Positions 34,546 through 43,662 of a stretch of 46,253 nucleotides of DNA are shown here, in pieces (the first letter of the stretch is position 1; every line of letters begins with the position of its first letter). Source of the DNA: JAWUWD01 sp034112085 (GTDB lineage Bacteria; Bacteroidota; Bacteroidia; Cytophagales; Cyclobacteriaceae); NCBI GenBank assembly GCA_034112085.1, contig JAWUWD010000053.1:1-46253 (forward strand), written 5' to 3'. The translations under genes were made by a program, and so were the position numbers. The notes under the pieces are model-generated. The model was not told where the DNA came from and searched no databases. It saw only the letters and a list, made by a program, of their open reading frames with translations.

Positions 34546-36510
34546 CTAAAACTGAATACCTGTCACAATAATGTCATCGGTTTGTTCGGTGTCTTTCATC
34601 CAATCTTCGATTTCTGAATTGAGTTTGTCTTTTTGTTCCGTAAGTGAGAGCGGCTGAATATCCTTTAAAAGCTGTTTGAATTTCTTGGTCATGAACTTTT
34701 TACCACGTTCTCCACCAAACTGATCAGCATATCCATCCGAGGTCATATAGAAGGTGTCTCCTTTTTCAAATTTAATGACATGATCTTCAAAATCTTTATC
34801 GTCTCTCAAAGAGTCTCCGATCGAGGATTTTGTACCTTTTACTTCATAAAATTCACTTTTACTAAATCGATATAATGGTCTATTTGCACCACTATAGGTT
34901 AGTTCATTCTTAGATTGATTGATCGCACATATTGCCAAATCGATACTGTGTGTACTTGATGAAGTTCCTTGCTGGGTGAGTACTTCCTTAATTTTGGCAT
35001 CCAATAGTCTAAGGATTACTTTTGGATCGGTGACATTGTCTTGAGTCACTATCTGATTGATTAGAGATACTCCGAGTACGGTCATGAAAGCACCAGCAAC
35101 GCCATGGCCTGTACAATCTGCGGTCACAAATATATCAACTTCGTCTTTTTCAGCATACCAGAAGAAGTCACCACTAACAATATCTTTGGGTTTGAATAGT
35201 ATGAAAGACCTAGCTTGTTTTTCCTCTGATACATTAAATTTCAAAATAGACTTTTGGACGCGCTTGGCATAATTGATACTTTCAGTGATGTTGAAGTTTT
35301 TCTCTTCGATGATCATTTTCTGATCAGTGATTTCTTCATTTTTGATTTCAAGGAGTTTCTTTGTTCTCTTGATCTCCTTATTTTCTTTAATAATGAAGAA
35401 TGTGAGTACTGCTACTATCAATAATATTATTGCGATCCCAGCAATAATATAGTCGTCATGCTTAATACGTAATTGTTGCAAATCTGAATCAGTTTGCAAG
35501 TGTAAAATTTCTTTTTGTTGTTCTTCAAATTGATAGTTGTTTTCTAACTCTGCAATTCTACGATTGCTCTCTTCATTGAATAAGCTATCCTTCACAACAT
35601 TGTGCAATTGCAGAAAACTATAGGCTAGGAAATGATCTCCTTTTGTGAAATAAGTCCCCGAGAGAGATTCATAGATTCTTTTCAAAAGAATATTGTCCTG
35701 AGCTTCTTGTGCCATTTCTAGTGACTTTTCAAAAAATGAGATGGCATTATCGTGGTCTCCAAGTTTTCTAAATACAGATCCAAAACTGTGAAGTGCTGTC
35801 GCTTGCCCGGATAGATTATTGGAAGCTTGTTCTAAGACCAAAGATCGATTATAATATTCTAGTGCTTTATCCATATCTCCCTTATTGAAGAAAAGGTTTC
35901 CAATATTGGTTAGTGGTACAAAAGCTTGAGACTTGTCTTCTAGTTGTTCATACTCATCTAACGACTTGAGGTAATAAGAAAGAGCATTATCATAATCTCC
36001 AAGATCTGTATAGACATTTCCAATGTTATTTAGTGTGCCTACTATTCGAAGATGATGATTGATACTTTCGAATTGAGCATTGGCCTTTAGGAAATAATCT
36101 AGTGCTTTATGAGGTTCACCCTTGAGAGAATAGATAGTACCTATATTACTGTAGGTATATGCCAAAGCATCTTCAAACTTATTGTCTTCTTGGATATGTA
36201 AGGATGCGATGTAATTGCTAAGTGCTTTATCTAGATCACCAGTATGTCGGTATATCACTCCAATGTTATTGAGAGAAGAAGATTCACCACTTTTATCTCC
36301 GGCATATTGAGCAAGTACTAAAGCTTGTTCTGCATAAGACAGAGCTTTGATTGGGTCGTTTGTACGATACTCTTTGAAAAGCTCATTTAAAAGATAGATT
36401 TCTTCTTTACCAGAGGCATCACTGAGTAAATGGTTTATACTATCAACTCTTTGATTTTGAGGAGTTTGAAAGAAAAAAGCTGTAATAATCAATGAAAGTA
36501 AAATTTTCAT
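34546..36510 (-). CDS. TPR - transmembrane - PP2C (SpoIIE/RsbU-type) phosphatase
   Basis: 654 residues. A signal-anchor or signal peptide spans about 1-16. Six TPR units at about 50-300 repeat exactly every 40 residues (GDLDKAL at 91, then near 131, 171, 211, 251 and 291). A membrane helix spans about 355-374 and a coiled coil about 375-425. The cytoplasmic PP2C/SpoIIE domain (about 433-654) keeps metal aspartates in SGDFFW (D448), TADCTGHG (D465), TSDGYADQ and the terminal TDDIIVTG, so it should be an active Ser/Thr phosphatase. The layout suggests periplasmic TPRs sensing something and controlling dephosphorylation, e.g. of an anti-anti-sigma factor; no such partner is adjacent. Confidence 0.93.
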   Translation of the reverse strand: MKILLSLIITAFFFQTPQNQRVDSINHLLSDASGKEEIYLLNELFKEYRTNDPIKALSYAEQALVLAQYAGDKSGESSSLNNIGVIYRHTGDLDKALSNYIASLHIQEDNKFEDALAYTYSNIGTIYSLKGEPHKALDYFLKANAQFESINHHLRIVGTLNNIGNVYTDLGDYDNALSYYLKSLDEYEQLEDKSQAFVPLTNIGNLFFNKGDMDKALEYYNRSLVLEQASNNLSGQATALHSFGSVFRKLGDHDNAISFFEKSLEMAQEAQDNILLKRIYESLSGTYFTKGDHFLAYSFLQLHNVVKDSLFNEESNRRIAELENNYQFEEQQKEILHLQTDSDLQQLRIKHDDYIIAGIAIILLIVAVLTFFIIKENKEIKRTKKLLEIKNEEITDQKMIIEEKNFNITESINYAKRVQKSILKFNVSEEKQARSFILFKPKDIVSGDFFWYAEKDEVDIFVTADCTGHGVAGAFMTVLGVSLINQIVTQDNVTDPKVILRLLDAKIKEVLTQQGTSSSTHSIDLAICAINQSKNELTYSGANRPLYRFSKSEFYEVKGTKSSIGDSLRDDKDFEDHVIKFEKGDTFYMTSDGYADQFGGERGKKFMTKKFKQLLKDIQPLSLTEQKDKLNSEIEDWMKDTEQTDDIIVTGIQF

Positions 36511-36669
36511 ATAGTGATGCTATTAGTTATGAATGTTCGTTTGTTGACAAATAGATTTGATGTATTCTATTAATTTATAATCAAAATAAGCAATTTTCTT
36601 TTTAGATAAGCGTAGACGAAAGCAATAATTAATATCTTTAGTTTTTGACCGGAATAAAAAAAGCACACA

Positions 36670-38049
36670 TTGGACATACTAAATACATTTATAGTTGATT
36701 TTGCAAATTGGATTTGGGGAATTCCTTTACTCATATTACTACTTGGGGGAGGGTTATTTTTCACTATTTACTCCAGATTTTTACCCTTTAAGTATTTTGG
36801 TCATGCCATCAATGTACTTAGAGGTAAATATGATGATCCTAACGAGAAAGGTGAAATAAATCATTATCAAGCCTTGTCTACTCAACTAGCTTCTACTGTT
36901 GGTATGGGGAATATCGCAGGGGTTGCGATTGCTATTGTGATGGGGGGACCTGGAGCTATTTTTTGGATGTGGATAAGTGCAATTTTAGGAATAACTACAA
37001 AATTTTTTACTTGTACATTATCATTGATGTATCGTAGTAAAGATGAAAATGGACAAGTCCATGGCGGTCCTATGCATGTGATCAAGGAGGCACTGAGTAA
37101 ACGATGGATGCCATTAGCGTATCTTTTTGCAGTCATGGGCATGATTGGATGTTTGCCTGTTTTCCAAGCTAATCAATTGACACAAGTAATCCGTGATGTA
37201 GTGCTTATTCCTGCAGATTTGGGACAGAACACATTTGATTTTTTGGGTACAGCTATTAGGTTTTCTGATCTGTATGTTGGTCTAGGACTTACGGTACTTG
37301 TGGCAGTAGTAATCTTTGGAGGACTACAGAGGATTGCTAATGTTGCCAGTAAGATGGTCCCATTGATGATCGTGATATATTTTATAACAGTTATTATAAT
37401 TGTTTTGATGAATGTGACTGCTGTACCTGAGATGTTAGGACTTATTATTACTGACGCATTTACAGGACAGTCTGTGATGGGTGGAGCCGTGGGTGCCGTG
37501 ATTATCACAGGGGCAAGAAGAGCTGCATTCTCAAATGAAGCTGGAATAGGTACTGCACCTATCGCCCATGGAGCTGCAAAGACTGATGAGCCTGTAAGAG
37601 AAGGGCTTGTAGCCATGTTAGGACCAGCAATTGATACATTGATTGTTTGTACGCTTACGGCTTTAGCAATATTAATAACCGATGTCTGGCAGATAACGGA
37701 CTTGGATGGAGTCACGCTTACTTCTCAGGCATTTGAAGTGGCTCTACCTGGTGCCGGGAATTACATTTTACTTGTATGTATTTTCTTCTTTGCTTCTTCA
37801 TCATTGTTCACATATTCATGGTATGGTTCAAGATGTTTTGCCTTTATAGTCGGTGAGAAAAACAAGCACTATTATAACTATATATATGTAGCCTTTGTTG
37901 TGGTGGGGTCAGTTGTTTCATTAAAAACAATCATCAGTTTGATTGATGGCAGTTTTGCGGTGATGGCAATACCAACAATGCTATCTTCTATTTATCTAGC
38001 ACCTAGAGTGATGAAGAAAGCTAAGGAGTATTTTGCGAGCATTGAGTAA
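36670..38049 (+). CDS. AGCS family sodium:alanine/glycine symporter
   Basis: 459 residues with about eleven membrane helices. Signatures include 'STVGMGNIAGVAIAIVMGGPGAIFWMW' (about 75-100), HGGPMHVI, and 'TGARRAAFSNEAGIGTAPIAHGAA' (about 278-302), the AGCS family motif. It imports alanine, glycine or a similar small amino acid with Na+ through the inner membrane. The start is TTG at 36670: the first in-frame ATG comes far into the conserved core, so a non-ATG start is likely. Single gene, divergent from the phosphatase gene across 159 bases in which I see no exact promoter box (TATCTTTA is one mismatch away). Confidence 0.95.
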   Translation: MDILNTFIVDFANWIWGIPLLILLLGGGLFFTIYSRFLPFKYFGHAINVLRGKYDDPNEKGEINHYQALSTQLASTVGMGNIAGVAIAIVMGGPGAIFWMWISAILGITTKFFTCTLSLMYRSKDENGQVHGGPMHVIKEALSKRWMPLAYLFAVMGMIGCLPVFQANQLTQVIRDVVLIPADLGQNTFDFLGTAIRFSDLYVGLGLTVLVAVVIFGGLQRIANVASKMVPLMIVIYFITVIIIVLMNVTAVPEMLGLIITDAFTGQSVMGGAVGAVIITGARRAAFSNEAGIGTAPIAHGAAKTDEPVREGLVAMLGPAIDTLIVCTLTALAILITDVWQITDLDGVTLTSQAFEVALPGAGNYILLVCIFFFASSSLFTYSWYGSRCFAFIVGEKNKHYYNYIYVAFVVVGSVVSLKTIISLIDGSFAVMAIPTMLSSIYLAPRVMKKAKEYFASIE

Positions 38050-38187
38050 ACGAAATTTAGTAAAGTTATAAAGCTGACCGGAGCAATAGTTCGAAAATGT
38101 CGACACTATTATTTCATAGAAAAGTAGACTTGAAGAGGGATTGACTGCTTTTCTAAGTTAGATATGATCTTAGATCAGTAATTTTCT

Positions 38188-38790
38188 TTATTTCCCAGCC
38201 TCTTTAAGTAAGAAGTTCTCAAATGACTTGGTGTCGTACTTGGCCATACCTACTTTCTTAGAGACTATTTTCCCAGACTTACCTACCACAAAAGTCGTTG
38301 GAATCGATGGACTTCTCAATACGTCTGGCATTTCGCTTGCCGGCATATAAGTTGGGAAGTCAAATGATTTTTTGTCAATGAATTTTGTGATTTTACCTTC
38401 ATTACCTTCTTTATCTAATGATAACATCACAAATACTATATTTTCATTGTCTTTGAGTTTGTCATATAGTTTCTGAATACTGGGCATCTCTGCTCGGCAA
38501 GGAGGACACCAAGTAGCCCATAGGTTGATAAAAATGACTTTGTCTTTGAACTCAGACAACTCTACTACTTGACCATCCATTGATTTTATTTTAAAGCTAT
38601 AATCAATAACAGCTCTATCTTCTTCTCCAAGTTCTGTGTCAGGAGTGATTAGTCCAGTGGCTAGCACAGCTCTTTGTGCATAAGCAGCAACTTCAGTATG
38701 TAATCCTGTGAAATATAACGTTGCTATAATGGCAACAAATACTCCCCATTCTCTAATTTCTTTTTTCATGTTGAAAGGTTTCTTACTCAT
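38188..38790 (-). CDS. TlpA/ResA-type membrane-anchored thiol-disulfide oxidoreductase
   Basis: 200 residues. One N-terminal membrane helix at about 14-32 places the thioredoxin domain (about 62-198) in the periplasm. The redox centre is WCPPC (C95, C98) in INLWATWCPPCRAEMP, and the cis-proline is in SIPTTFVV. It probably keeps periplasmic thiols reduced, for example in cytochrome c or redox-protein maturation. No cytochrome genes are nearby. The start is taken at ATG 38790, with a second ATG seven codons later (MKKEIREWG) as an alternative. Single gene, divergent from tex across 167 bases. Confidence 0.93.
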   Translation of the reverse strand: MSKKPFNMKKEIREWGVFVAIIATLYFTGLHTEVAAYAQRAVLATGLITPDTELGEEDRAVIDYSFKIKSMDGQVVELSEFKDKVIFINLWATWCPPCRAEMPSIQKLYDKLKDNENIVFVMLSLDKEGNEGKITKFIDKKSFDFPTYMPASEMPDVLRSPSIPTTFVVGKSGKIVSKKVGMAKYDTKSFENFLLKEAGK

Positions 38791-38878
38791 ATGTAGCTAG
38801 ACAAGAATGATGCCGCTTTAGTTCCTCTAACAAGATAAAAAATCTTAGAGTTTAGTAATGTAAAATTGTCTGTTTTTA

Positions 38879-38886
38879 TACTTTTG
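38879..38886 (+). promoter_or_regulatory. Candidate -7 box for tex
   Basis: TACTTTTG matches TAnnTTTG exactly and lies 71 bases before the tex ATG. No TTG stands at the proper -33 spacing, so confidence is limited. The leader of about 65 bases shows no clear structure. Confidence 0.35.
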
Positions 38887-38957
38887 TTGAATACAACGAG
38901 CACTTGATAAATAGTGCCATTTGGATAAAGTAATTATAAATAATATATCAATACTAC

Positions 38958-41210
38958 ATGACTCTTAAGAATAACGATCGCATAGCCAATGAACTTTCTA
39001 TTAATGTCAAGCAGGTAAATGCTGCAGTTGAATTACTTGATGATGGAGGCACCGTACCCTTTATTTCGAGATACAGAAAAGAGGCTACTGGTGAATTGGA
39101 TGAAGTGGCGATTGCTGCTATTAGAGATAGAATCATCCAATTGAGAGAGTTGGATAAAAGAAAAGAAGCTATTCTTGCTTCTTTGGAGAAACAGGAAGTG
39201 TTGACACCAGAGTTGCGAAAAAAGGTTGAGCAGGCGGAGGTTTTATCTGTTCTTGAAGATATTTATTTGCCTTATAAGCCAAAACGAAAAACCAAGGCTT
39301 CGATCGCCAAAGAAAAAGGACTGGAGCCACTTGCTACTCAAATTTATAAGCAAGGTGCTTTTGATATAGATGTTGAAGCAAATAAATATGTGAATCCTGA
39401 AAAAGGAGTTGAGGAGATCGAACAGGCACTTCAAGGTGCGCGAGATATTATTGCTGAATGGATCAATGAGAATGCTGAAGTTCGTGAACGCATAAGGAAG
39501 CTATTCTTAAACCAAGGTGTAGTCACTTCAAAATTGATCAAGGGTAAAGAACAGGCAGGTCAGAAATTCAAAGATTACTTTGAATGGGAAGAGCCGATAA
39601 AGAAAGTACCTTCTCATCGGATGTTGGCAATGAGGAGAGGTGAGAAAGAAATGATCTTGTCACTAGACATAAGTCCAGAAGAGGGTGTTGCAAATGAGTC
39701 AATCGAAAGATTGGTTGTAAAAGGTAGTAATGAGACCACTGAACATATTCAGAAAGCTATTAAGGATTGCTACAAGCGTCTATTGAAGCCATCAATGGAG
39801 ACGGAGGTAAGACTTCACGCTAAGCATTCTGCTGATGATGAGGCTATAAAAGTTTTTTCTGAAAATTTAAAAAATTTATTGCTTTCAGCACCAATGGGTG
39901 AGAAAAAAGTGATGGCAATTGATCCAGGATTCAGATCAGGCTGTAAAGTGGTTTGCCTTGATGAACAGGGAGCTTTTCATAAATTTGAAGCCATATATCC
40001 ACACGAGCCACAACGCCAAACTACTAAGGCTGGACAGACTATCAAAGCTCTTTGTGAGCGATATGAAATAGAAGCAATAGCGATAGGAAACGGAACAGCA
40101 GGAAGAGAAACAGAGACTTTTGTCAAAAACATTGGTCTTGATAAGAAAATTACCATTGTTATGGTCAATGAGAGCGGAGCCTCTATTTACTCAGCTTCTG
40201 AGGTGGCTAGAGAAGAATTTCCAGATCAAGATTTGACTGTGAGAGGGGCAGTATCTATTGGGCGTAGGTTGATGGACCCATTGGCAGAATTGGTCAAGAT
40301 CGATGCCAAGTCTATCGGAGTAGGGCAGTATCAGCATGATGTAGATCAGTCTTCGCTTAAGAAAGGATTGGATGATGTAGTAATGAGCTGTGTAAATACC
40401 GTAGGTGTAGAACTCAATACAGCTAGTAAGGAATTACTATCCTATGTGTCAGGTTTGGGATCCAATCTAGCAAAGAGTATTGTGGATTTTAGAAATGAAA
40501 ATGGACCATTTGAAAACCGAAAATCTCTTTCAAAAGTACCGAGGTTAGGAGCGAAGGCATTTGAACAAGCAGCTGGATTTTTAAGAATTCGCAATGCAGA
40601 TAATCCGCTGGATAGTAGCGGTGTTCATCCTGAACGATATAAAGTTGTCGCTTCAATGGCAAAGGATGTAGGCTGTTCGGTAAAAGAATTGATGACCAAT
40701 AGCGACTTGAAAAGCAAAATAAAAGTAAACGATTATGTTACTGCGGAGGTAGGGATACCTACTCTTCAGGATATACTTAGTGAATTAGAAAAGCCAGGTC
40801 GAGATCCCCGAGAGCAATTTGAAGTATTCTCTTTTGAAGAGGGTGTCAATGCGATAAGTGATCTGAAAACTGGGATGTCCTTACCGGGTATTGTGACCAA
40901 TGTTACAAAGTTTGGAGCGTTTGTTGATGTTGGGGTACATCAGGATGGATTGGTTCATATTAGTCACCTGTCAGATAGCTTCGTAAGTGATCCCGCCAAA
41001 TTGGTAACTGTCCAGCAGAAAGTTGATGTAACAGTCATGGAAGTTGATATCGCTAGAAAGCGTATAGGGCTCTCTATGAAAAGTGATCCATTTGGCAAAG
41101 AGCCAGCACAAAAGAGAAAAGTAGAGCCTGTGAAAAAACAAAATAAAAAGGAAGAGTTAAATGACTTCCAGTCAAAGCTTTCTTTACTCAAAGGTAAATT
41201 CAGAAATTAG
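38958..41210 (+). CDS. tex: Tex, RNA-binding transcription accessory protein
   Basis: 750 residues, typical Tex length. The N-terminal helical Tex domain opens with 'NVKQVNAAVELLDDGGTVPFISRYRKE'. A YqgF/RNase H-like domain around 318 ('VMAIDPGFRSGCKVV') follows, then two helix-hairpin-helix motifs (about 480-555, 'VGVELNTASKELLSYVSGLG', 'VPRLGAKAFEQAAGFLRI'), and an S1 RNA-binding domain at about 639-710 ('GIVTNVTKFGAFVDVG', 'GLVHISHLS'). A Lys-rich tail ends the chain. It binds nucleic acid and RNA polymerase-related complexes in the cytoplasm and is widely conserved; its exact role is unsettled. ATG start, likely its own transcript. Confidence 0.97.
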   Translation: MTLKNNDRIANELSINVKQVNAAVELLDDGGTVPFISRYRKEATGELDEVAIAAIRDRIIQLRELDKRKEAILASLEKQEVLTPELRKKVEQAEVLSVLEDIYLPYKPKRKTKASIAKEKGLEPLATQIYKQGAFDIDVEANKYVNPEKGVEEIEQALQGARDIIAEWINENAEVRERIRKLFLNQGVVTSKLIKGKEQAGQKFKDYFEWEEPIKKVPSHRMLAMRRGEKEMILSLDISPEEGVANESIERLVVKGSNETTEHIQKAIKDCYKRLLKPSMETEVRLHAKHSADDEAIKVFSENLKNLLLSAPMGEKKVMAIDPGFRSGCKVVCLDEQGAFHKFEAIYPHEPQRQTTKAGQTIKALCERYEIEAIAIGNGTAGRETETFVKNIGLDKKITIVMVNESGASIYSASEVAREEFPDQDLTVRGAVSIGRRLMDPLAELVKIDAKSIGVGQYQHDVDQSSLKKGLDDVVMSCVNTVGVELNTASKELLSYVSGLGSNLAKSIVDFRNENGPFENRKSLSKVPRLGAKAFEQAAGFLRIRNADNPLDSSGVHPERYKVVASMAKDVGCSVKELMTNSDLKSKIKVNDYVTAEVGIPTLQDILSELEKPGRDPREQFEVFSFEEGVNAISDLKTGMSLPGIVTNVTKFGAFVDVGVHQDGLVHISHLSDSFVSDPAKLVTVQQKVDVTVMEVDIARKRIGLSMKSDPFGKEPAQKRKVEPVKKQNKKEELNDFQSKLSLLKGKFRN

Positions 41211-41282
41211 GAGATTAATAATGTTTAGCGATACATAATAATTACCTTATGTGTTCATTCTAAGAGGTTTAAACAACTACGC

Positions 41283-43148
41283 GTGAAATATATATTAAGA
41301 GTCTTGTTACCCATGATGATACTATTTTCTTCAACTGCGTCTTGGGGACAAAAAATCAAATACAAAGATTTGTTTTTTTTGATTCACAAATCAAAGAAAT
41401 ATGATCAGGGAGAACCCTTTTTGAGAAGTTTTCTGAGCAATCCTAAAAATAGCGAGCATGCAAATGCAAACTTTCAGATGGGGGTGATCTATGAAATTAA
41501 TTCAAAGAAAAAAGATGTGCTAACAGAAAATAGTGACAAAATTTCTTTACTAGATTCTGCTGTATATCACTACTCCAAAGCAAAGTTGTTAATTACCGAA
41601 AAGGAGGTTAAGAAAAGAAGTGAATATTACGAAGATGATTTTCTGAGGAGGGATTTAAGAACAGGGAAGATGGGTGTAAAAGTGTCTGATGTTCATTTAG
41701 ACATTGATAAAAGAACTGAAAAGGCTAAGCAAAGCATAGTAAATCTTAAGTCAATAGACCTACATTTCAATAAGGCAAAAGAAAATTATTTAGTCGCATT
41801 CGATACTTATACTGCCTTGGTTGGTAAGTACAATACACAACGAGTTTTCCTTCTCCGTGCGGATGATGAGGTATTGGCAATTTGTGATGAAATATTGGCT
41901 GCTTATGATTCAGCGATGGGTGATTTCGCAAGTTATAAACTTGAAATAGCTAAAATTGAAAAGACTGATTATAATCAATCCTTGAATGTTCTTAAGATTG
42001 AGGATGTTAAAAAAGGTGGAGATAAAGAGGCTGATTTTTACGCTACTTCAGTTGATGTGTATGACTTCTCTAATTGGGCGATTAATGTCAAATATATGGT
42101 CGCTGATGTTATTAGACCAATCAAAACTAAACTTATCAGCTACGATAAGCGACTTGACAGAACCAAAGAACAATTGTTTAAAGATTCAGTGTCTGTTATA
42201 GCCAAAGTTGATTTAGAGAGGGACCATGAACTATATAAGCAAATGTTGACTTTTGATTCTCAAGCGATGCCTTTGAGATTATTAGATTTGAAGCAGCAAG
42301 AACTGAAATATTGGTCATATATCTTTAGCAATAGGGATCAAAAAGACTCTTCTAATGTGTCTTATCAAATAGAAATGGCAACCAGCGAACTTGAATCTAT
42401 CAAGGCTGTCGATAGTTTGGCTAATATACTTTTGGGATATAACTTGGCTATAGAGATTGAAAACTATAAAGAATACGCCAATACGCAATATGAAGGTATT
42501 TCCGGGTTACAGCGATTTATCAAGCAAAAACTTAACTTTGCGCAAGCTGAGAACAAGTATAGGGAGAACATCCTTGATGCCAAGAAAGAACGCAGTCGAT
42601 GGTTGATGTATGGAAGTGATTCTATCCCATTATTTAAGCGAGACTCCACTCAGTTGATAGCGGCAGGTAAAACACAATACATTATGCTGGGAATGTCTCC
42701 AGAAGATAATCCTACACCTTTTACTTATGGAATCAAATATGACTCGGTTGGCACTAGTGCTGTATATGTGTCCGTAATACCAGATTCATTAAGTGTGATA
42801 GAAGTGGCTACTCACGAGTTGGTTTTACCAGAGTTTGGAGTAGAATCGTTTGATTCCTTGGCAGTACTTACAGAACACGAACCGGCATTGAAACTCACCT
42901 ACTTGTTGTATTTAGATAATTCTACCTATAAGCAAACTCACAAGAAGGCAAAATTGACTTCGGTCAATGCCGCAGGTCAAGTGCTCTGGTCAAAAGAACT
43001 AGAATTGGTTTACCCCGTTGATAATATTTCGATTTACGACAAAGGAGGTATTTCGATCAATTATGATGTCAGTTATATTGACACAAGCAATAGTGCCAAA
43101 CTAGTTTCTAGATTACTCGTAAGTACCGATGGTGAAATATTGAATTAA
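41283..43148 (+). CDS. Large exported helical protein of unknown function
   Basis: 621 residues from GTG at 41283 (MKYILRVLLPMM...). A clear signal peptide spans about 1-23 (ending SWGQ). The first 400 or so residues are charged and helical with TPR-like spacing: 'FLIHKSKKYDQGEPFLRSFL', 'NANFQMGVIYE' and 'LLDSAVYHYSKAKLL'. The last 170 residues look beta-rich ('SVGTSAVYVSVIPDSLSVIEVATHEL', 'GISINYDVSYIDTS') and may be one or two Ig-like or propeller-like modules. There is no lipobox, no barrel terminus and no T9SS C-terminal sorting tail that I can see, so it is periplasmic or peripherally bound. No known family recognised. It lies 72 bases after tex and may be read from the same transcript. 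Confidence 0.82.
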   Translation: MKYILRVLLPMMILFSSTASWGQKIKYKDLFFLIHKSKKYDQGEPFLRSFLSNPKNSEHANANFQMGVIYEINSKKKDVLTENSDKISLLDSAVYHYSKAKLLITEKEVKKRSEYYEDDFLRRDLRTGKMGVKVSDVHLDIDKRTEKAKQSIVNLKSIDLHFNKAKENYLVAFDTYTALVGKYNTQRVFLLRADDEVLAICDEILAAYDSAMGDFASYKLEIAKIEKTDYNQSLNVLKIEDVKKGGDKEADFYATSVDVYDFSNWAINVKYMVADVIRPIKTKLISYDKRLDRTKEQLFKDSVSVIAKVDLERDHELYKQMLTFDSQAMPLRLLDLKQQELKYWSYIFSNRDQKDSSNVSYQIEMATSELESIKAVDSLANILLGYNLAIEIENYKEYANTQYEGISGLQRFIKQKLNFAQAENKYRENILDAKKERSRWLMYGSDSIPLFKRDSTQLIAAGKTQYIMLGMSPEDNPTPFTYGIKYDSVGTSAVYVSVIPDSLSVIEVATHELVLPEFGVESFDSLAVLTEHEPALKLTYLLYLDNSTYKQTHKKAKLTSVNAAGQVLWSKELELVYPVDNISIYDKGGISINYDVSYIDTSNSAKLVSRLLVSTDGEILN

Positions 43149-43154
43149 GAAAAG

Positions 43155-43601
43155 CTACAAATTACCACCTACGAGCTTTTTCCAATCATTGAAGCGTAGG
43201 GTGATATGTTTAGCCATAGTTTCGTAGTTTTCCCAGCTATCATCTACATGATAAATAGAGGGAAGCTGCTGTACTAACGTTTGGTCATAGTCACCTTTAT
43301 ATAGACCACCGCCATAATAGTAGTAAGTGAACATGTTTCCTTCTTTGTTGAAAAGTTCGTGACCGAGGTATCCATCCCAAATTTCACTTAAGATCGTACA
43401 AGAAATTTCACGCCTTTTGAATCTGAAAATTTGAATTTCAGCTTCGTCTTCGAAATAATCAGAGTACATATCATTTTCAATGATCCAACCTAAATACATT
43501 CCTATATGTACATAAGCCTGCTCTATAGGTAAATTGTCAGGAAAGTTTCCTAAAAAGTGGCTTTTCGCATTGTCATATATGGTCTTCTGCATCTCAGTCA
43601 T
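43155..43601 (-). CDS. Small soluble protein of unknown function
   Basis: 148 residues, no signal peptide or membrane segment. It is acidic and aromatic-rich, with 'AYVHIGMYLGWIIEND' (about 29-44), which resembles a helix conserved in a family of short uncharacterised proteins (DUF7832-like, from memory). Also visible are 'SEIWDGYLGHELFNKEGNMFTYYYY' and a C-terminal 'NYETMAKHITLRFNDWKK'. Such proteins sometimes occur as immunity-like or metabolic accessory genes, but nothing here supports a specific role. It converges on the large exported protein gene with a 6-base gap and precedes nothing obvious; SpmAB ends 61 bases before its start on the same strand. Confidence 0.75.
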   Translation of the reverse strand: MTEMQKTIYDNAKSHFLGNFPDNLPIEQAYVHIGMYLGWIIENDMYSDYFEDEAEIQIFRFKRREISCTILSEIWDGYLGHELFNKEGNMFTYYYYGGGLYKGDYDQTLVQQLPSIYHVDDSWENYETMAKHITLRFNDWKKLVGGNL

Positions 43602-43662
43602 AGTATTCGGGGTTTTACTAGAAGTTTCGTGTTCTTAATCTTAAATGTAGATAAAAGCAGCC

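Noticed and set aside
38100..38187. AGAAAAG...CTTTTCT pairing and TGATC-TTA-GATCA after the AGCS gene
   Set aside because: The stem is weak with a 15-base loop and no U tract follows; the second palindrome has only 5-base arms.
43150..43181. AAAAGCT...AGCTTTTT as a terminator for the gene ending at 43148
   Set aside because: Only seven pairs, a 17-base loop, and the right arm lies inside the next coding region.
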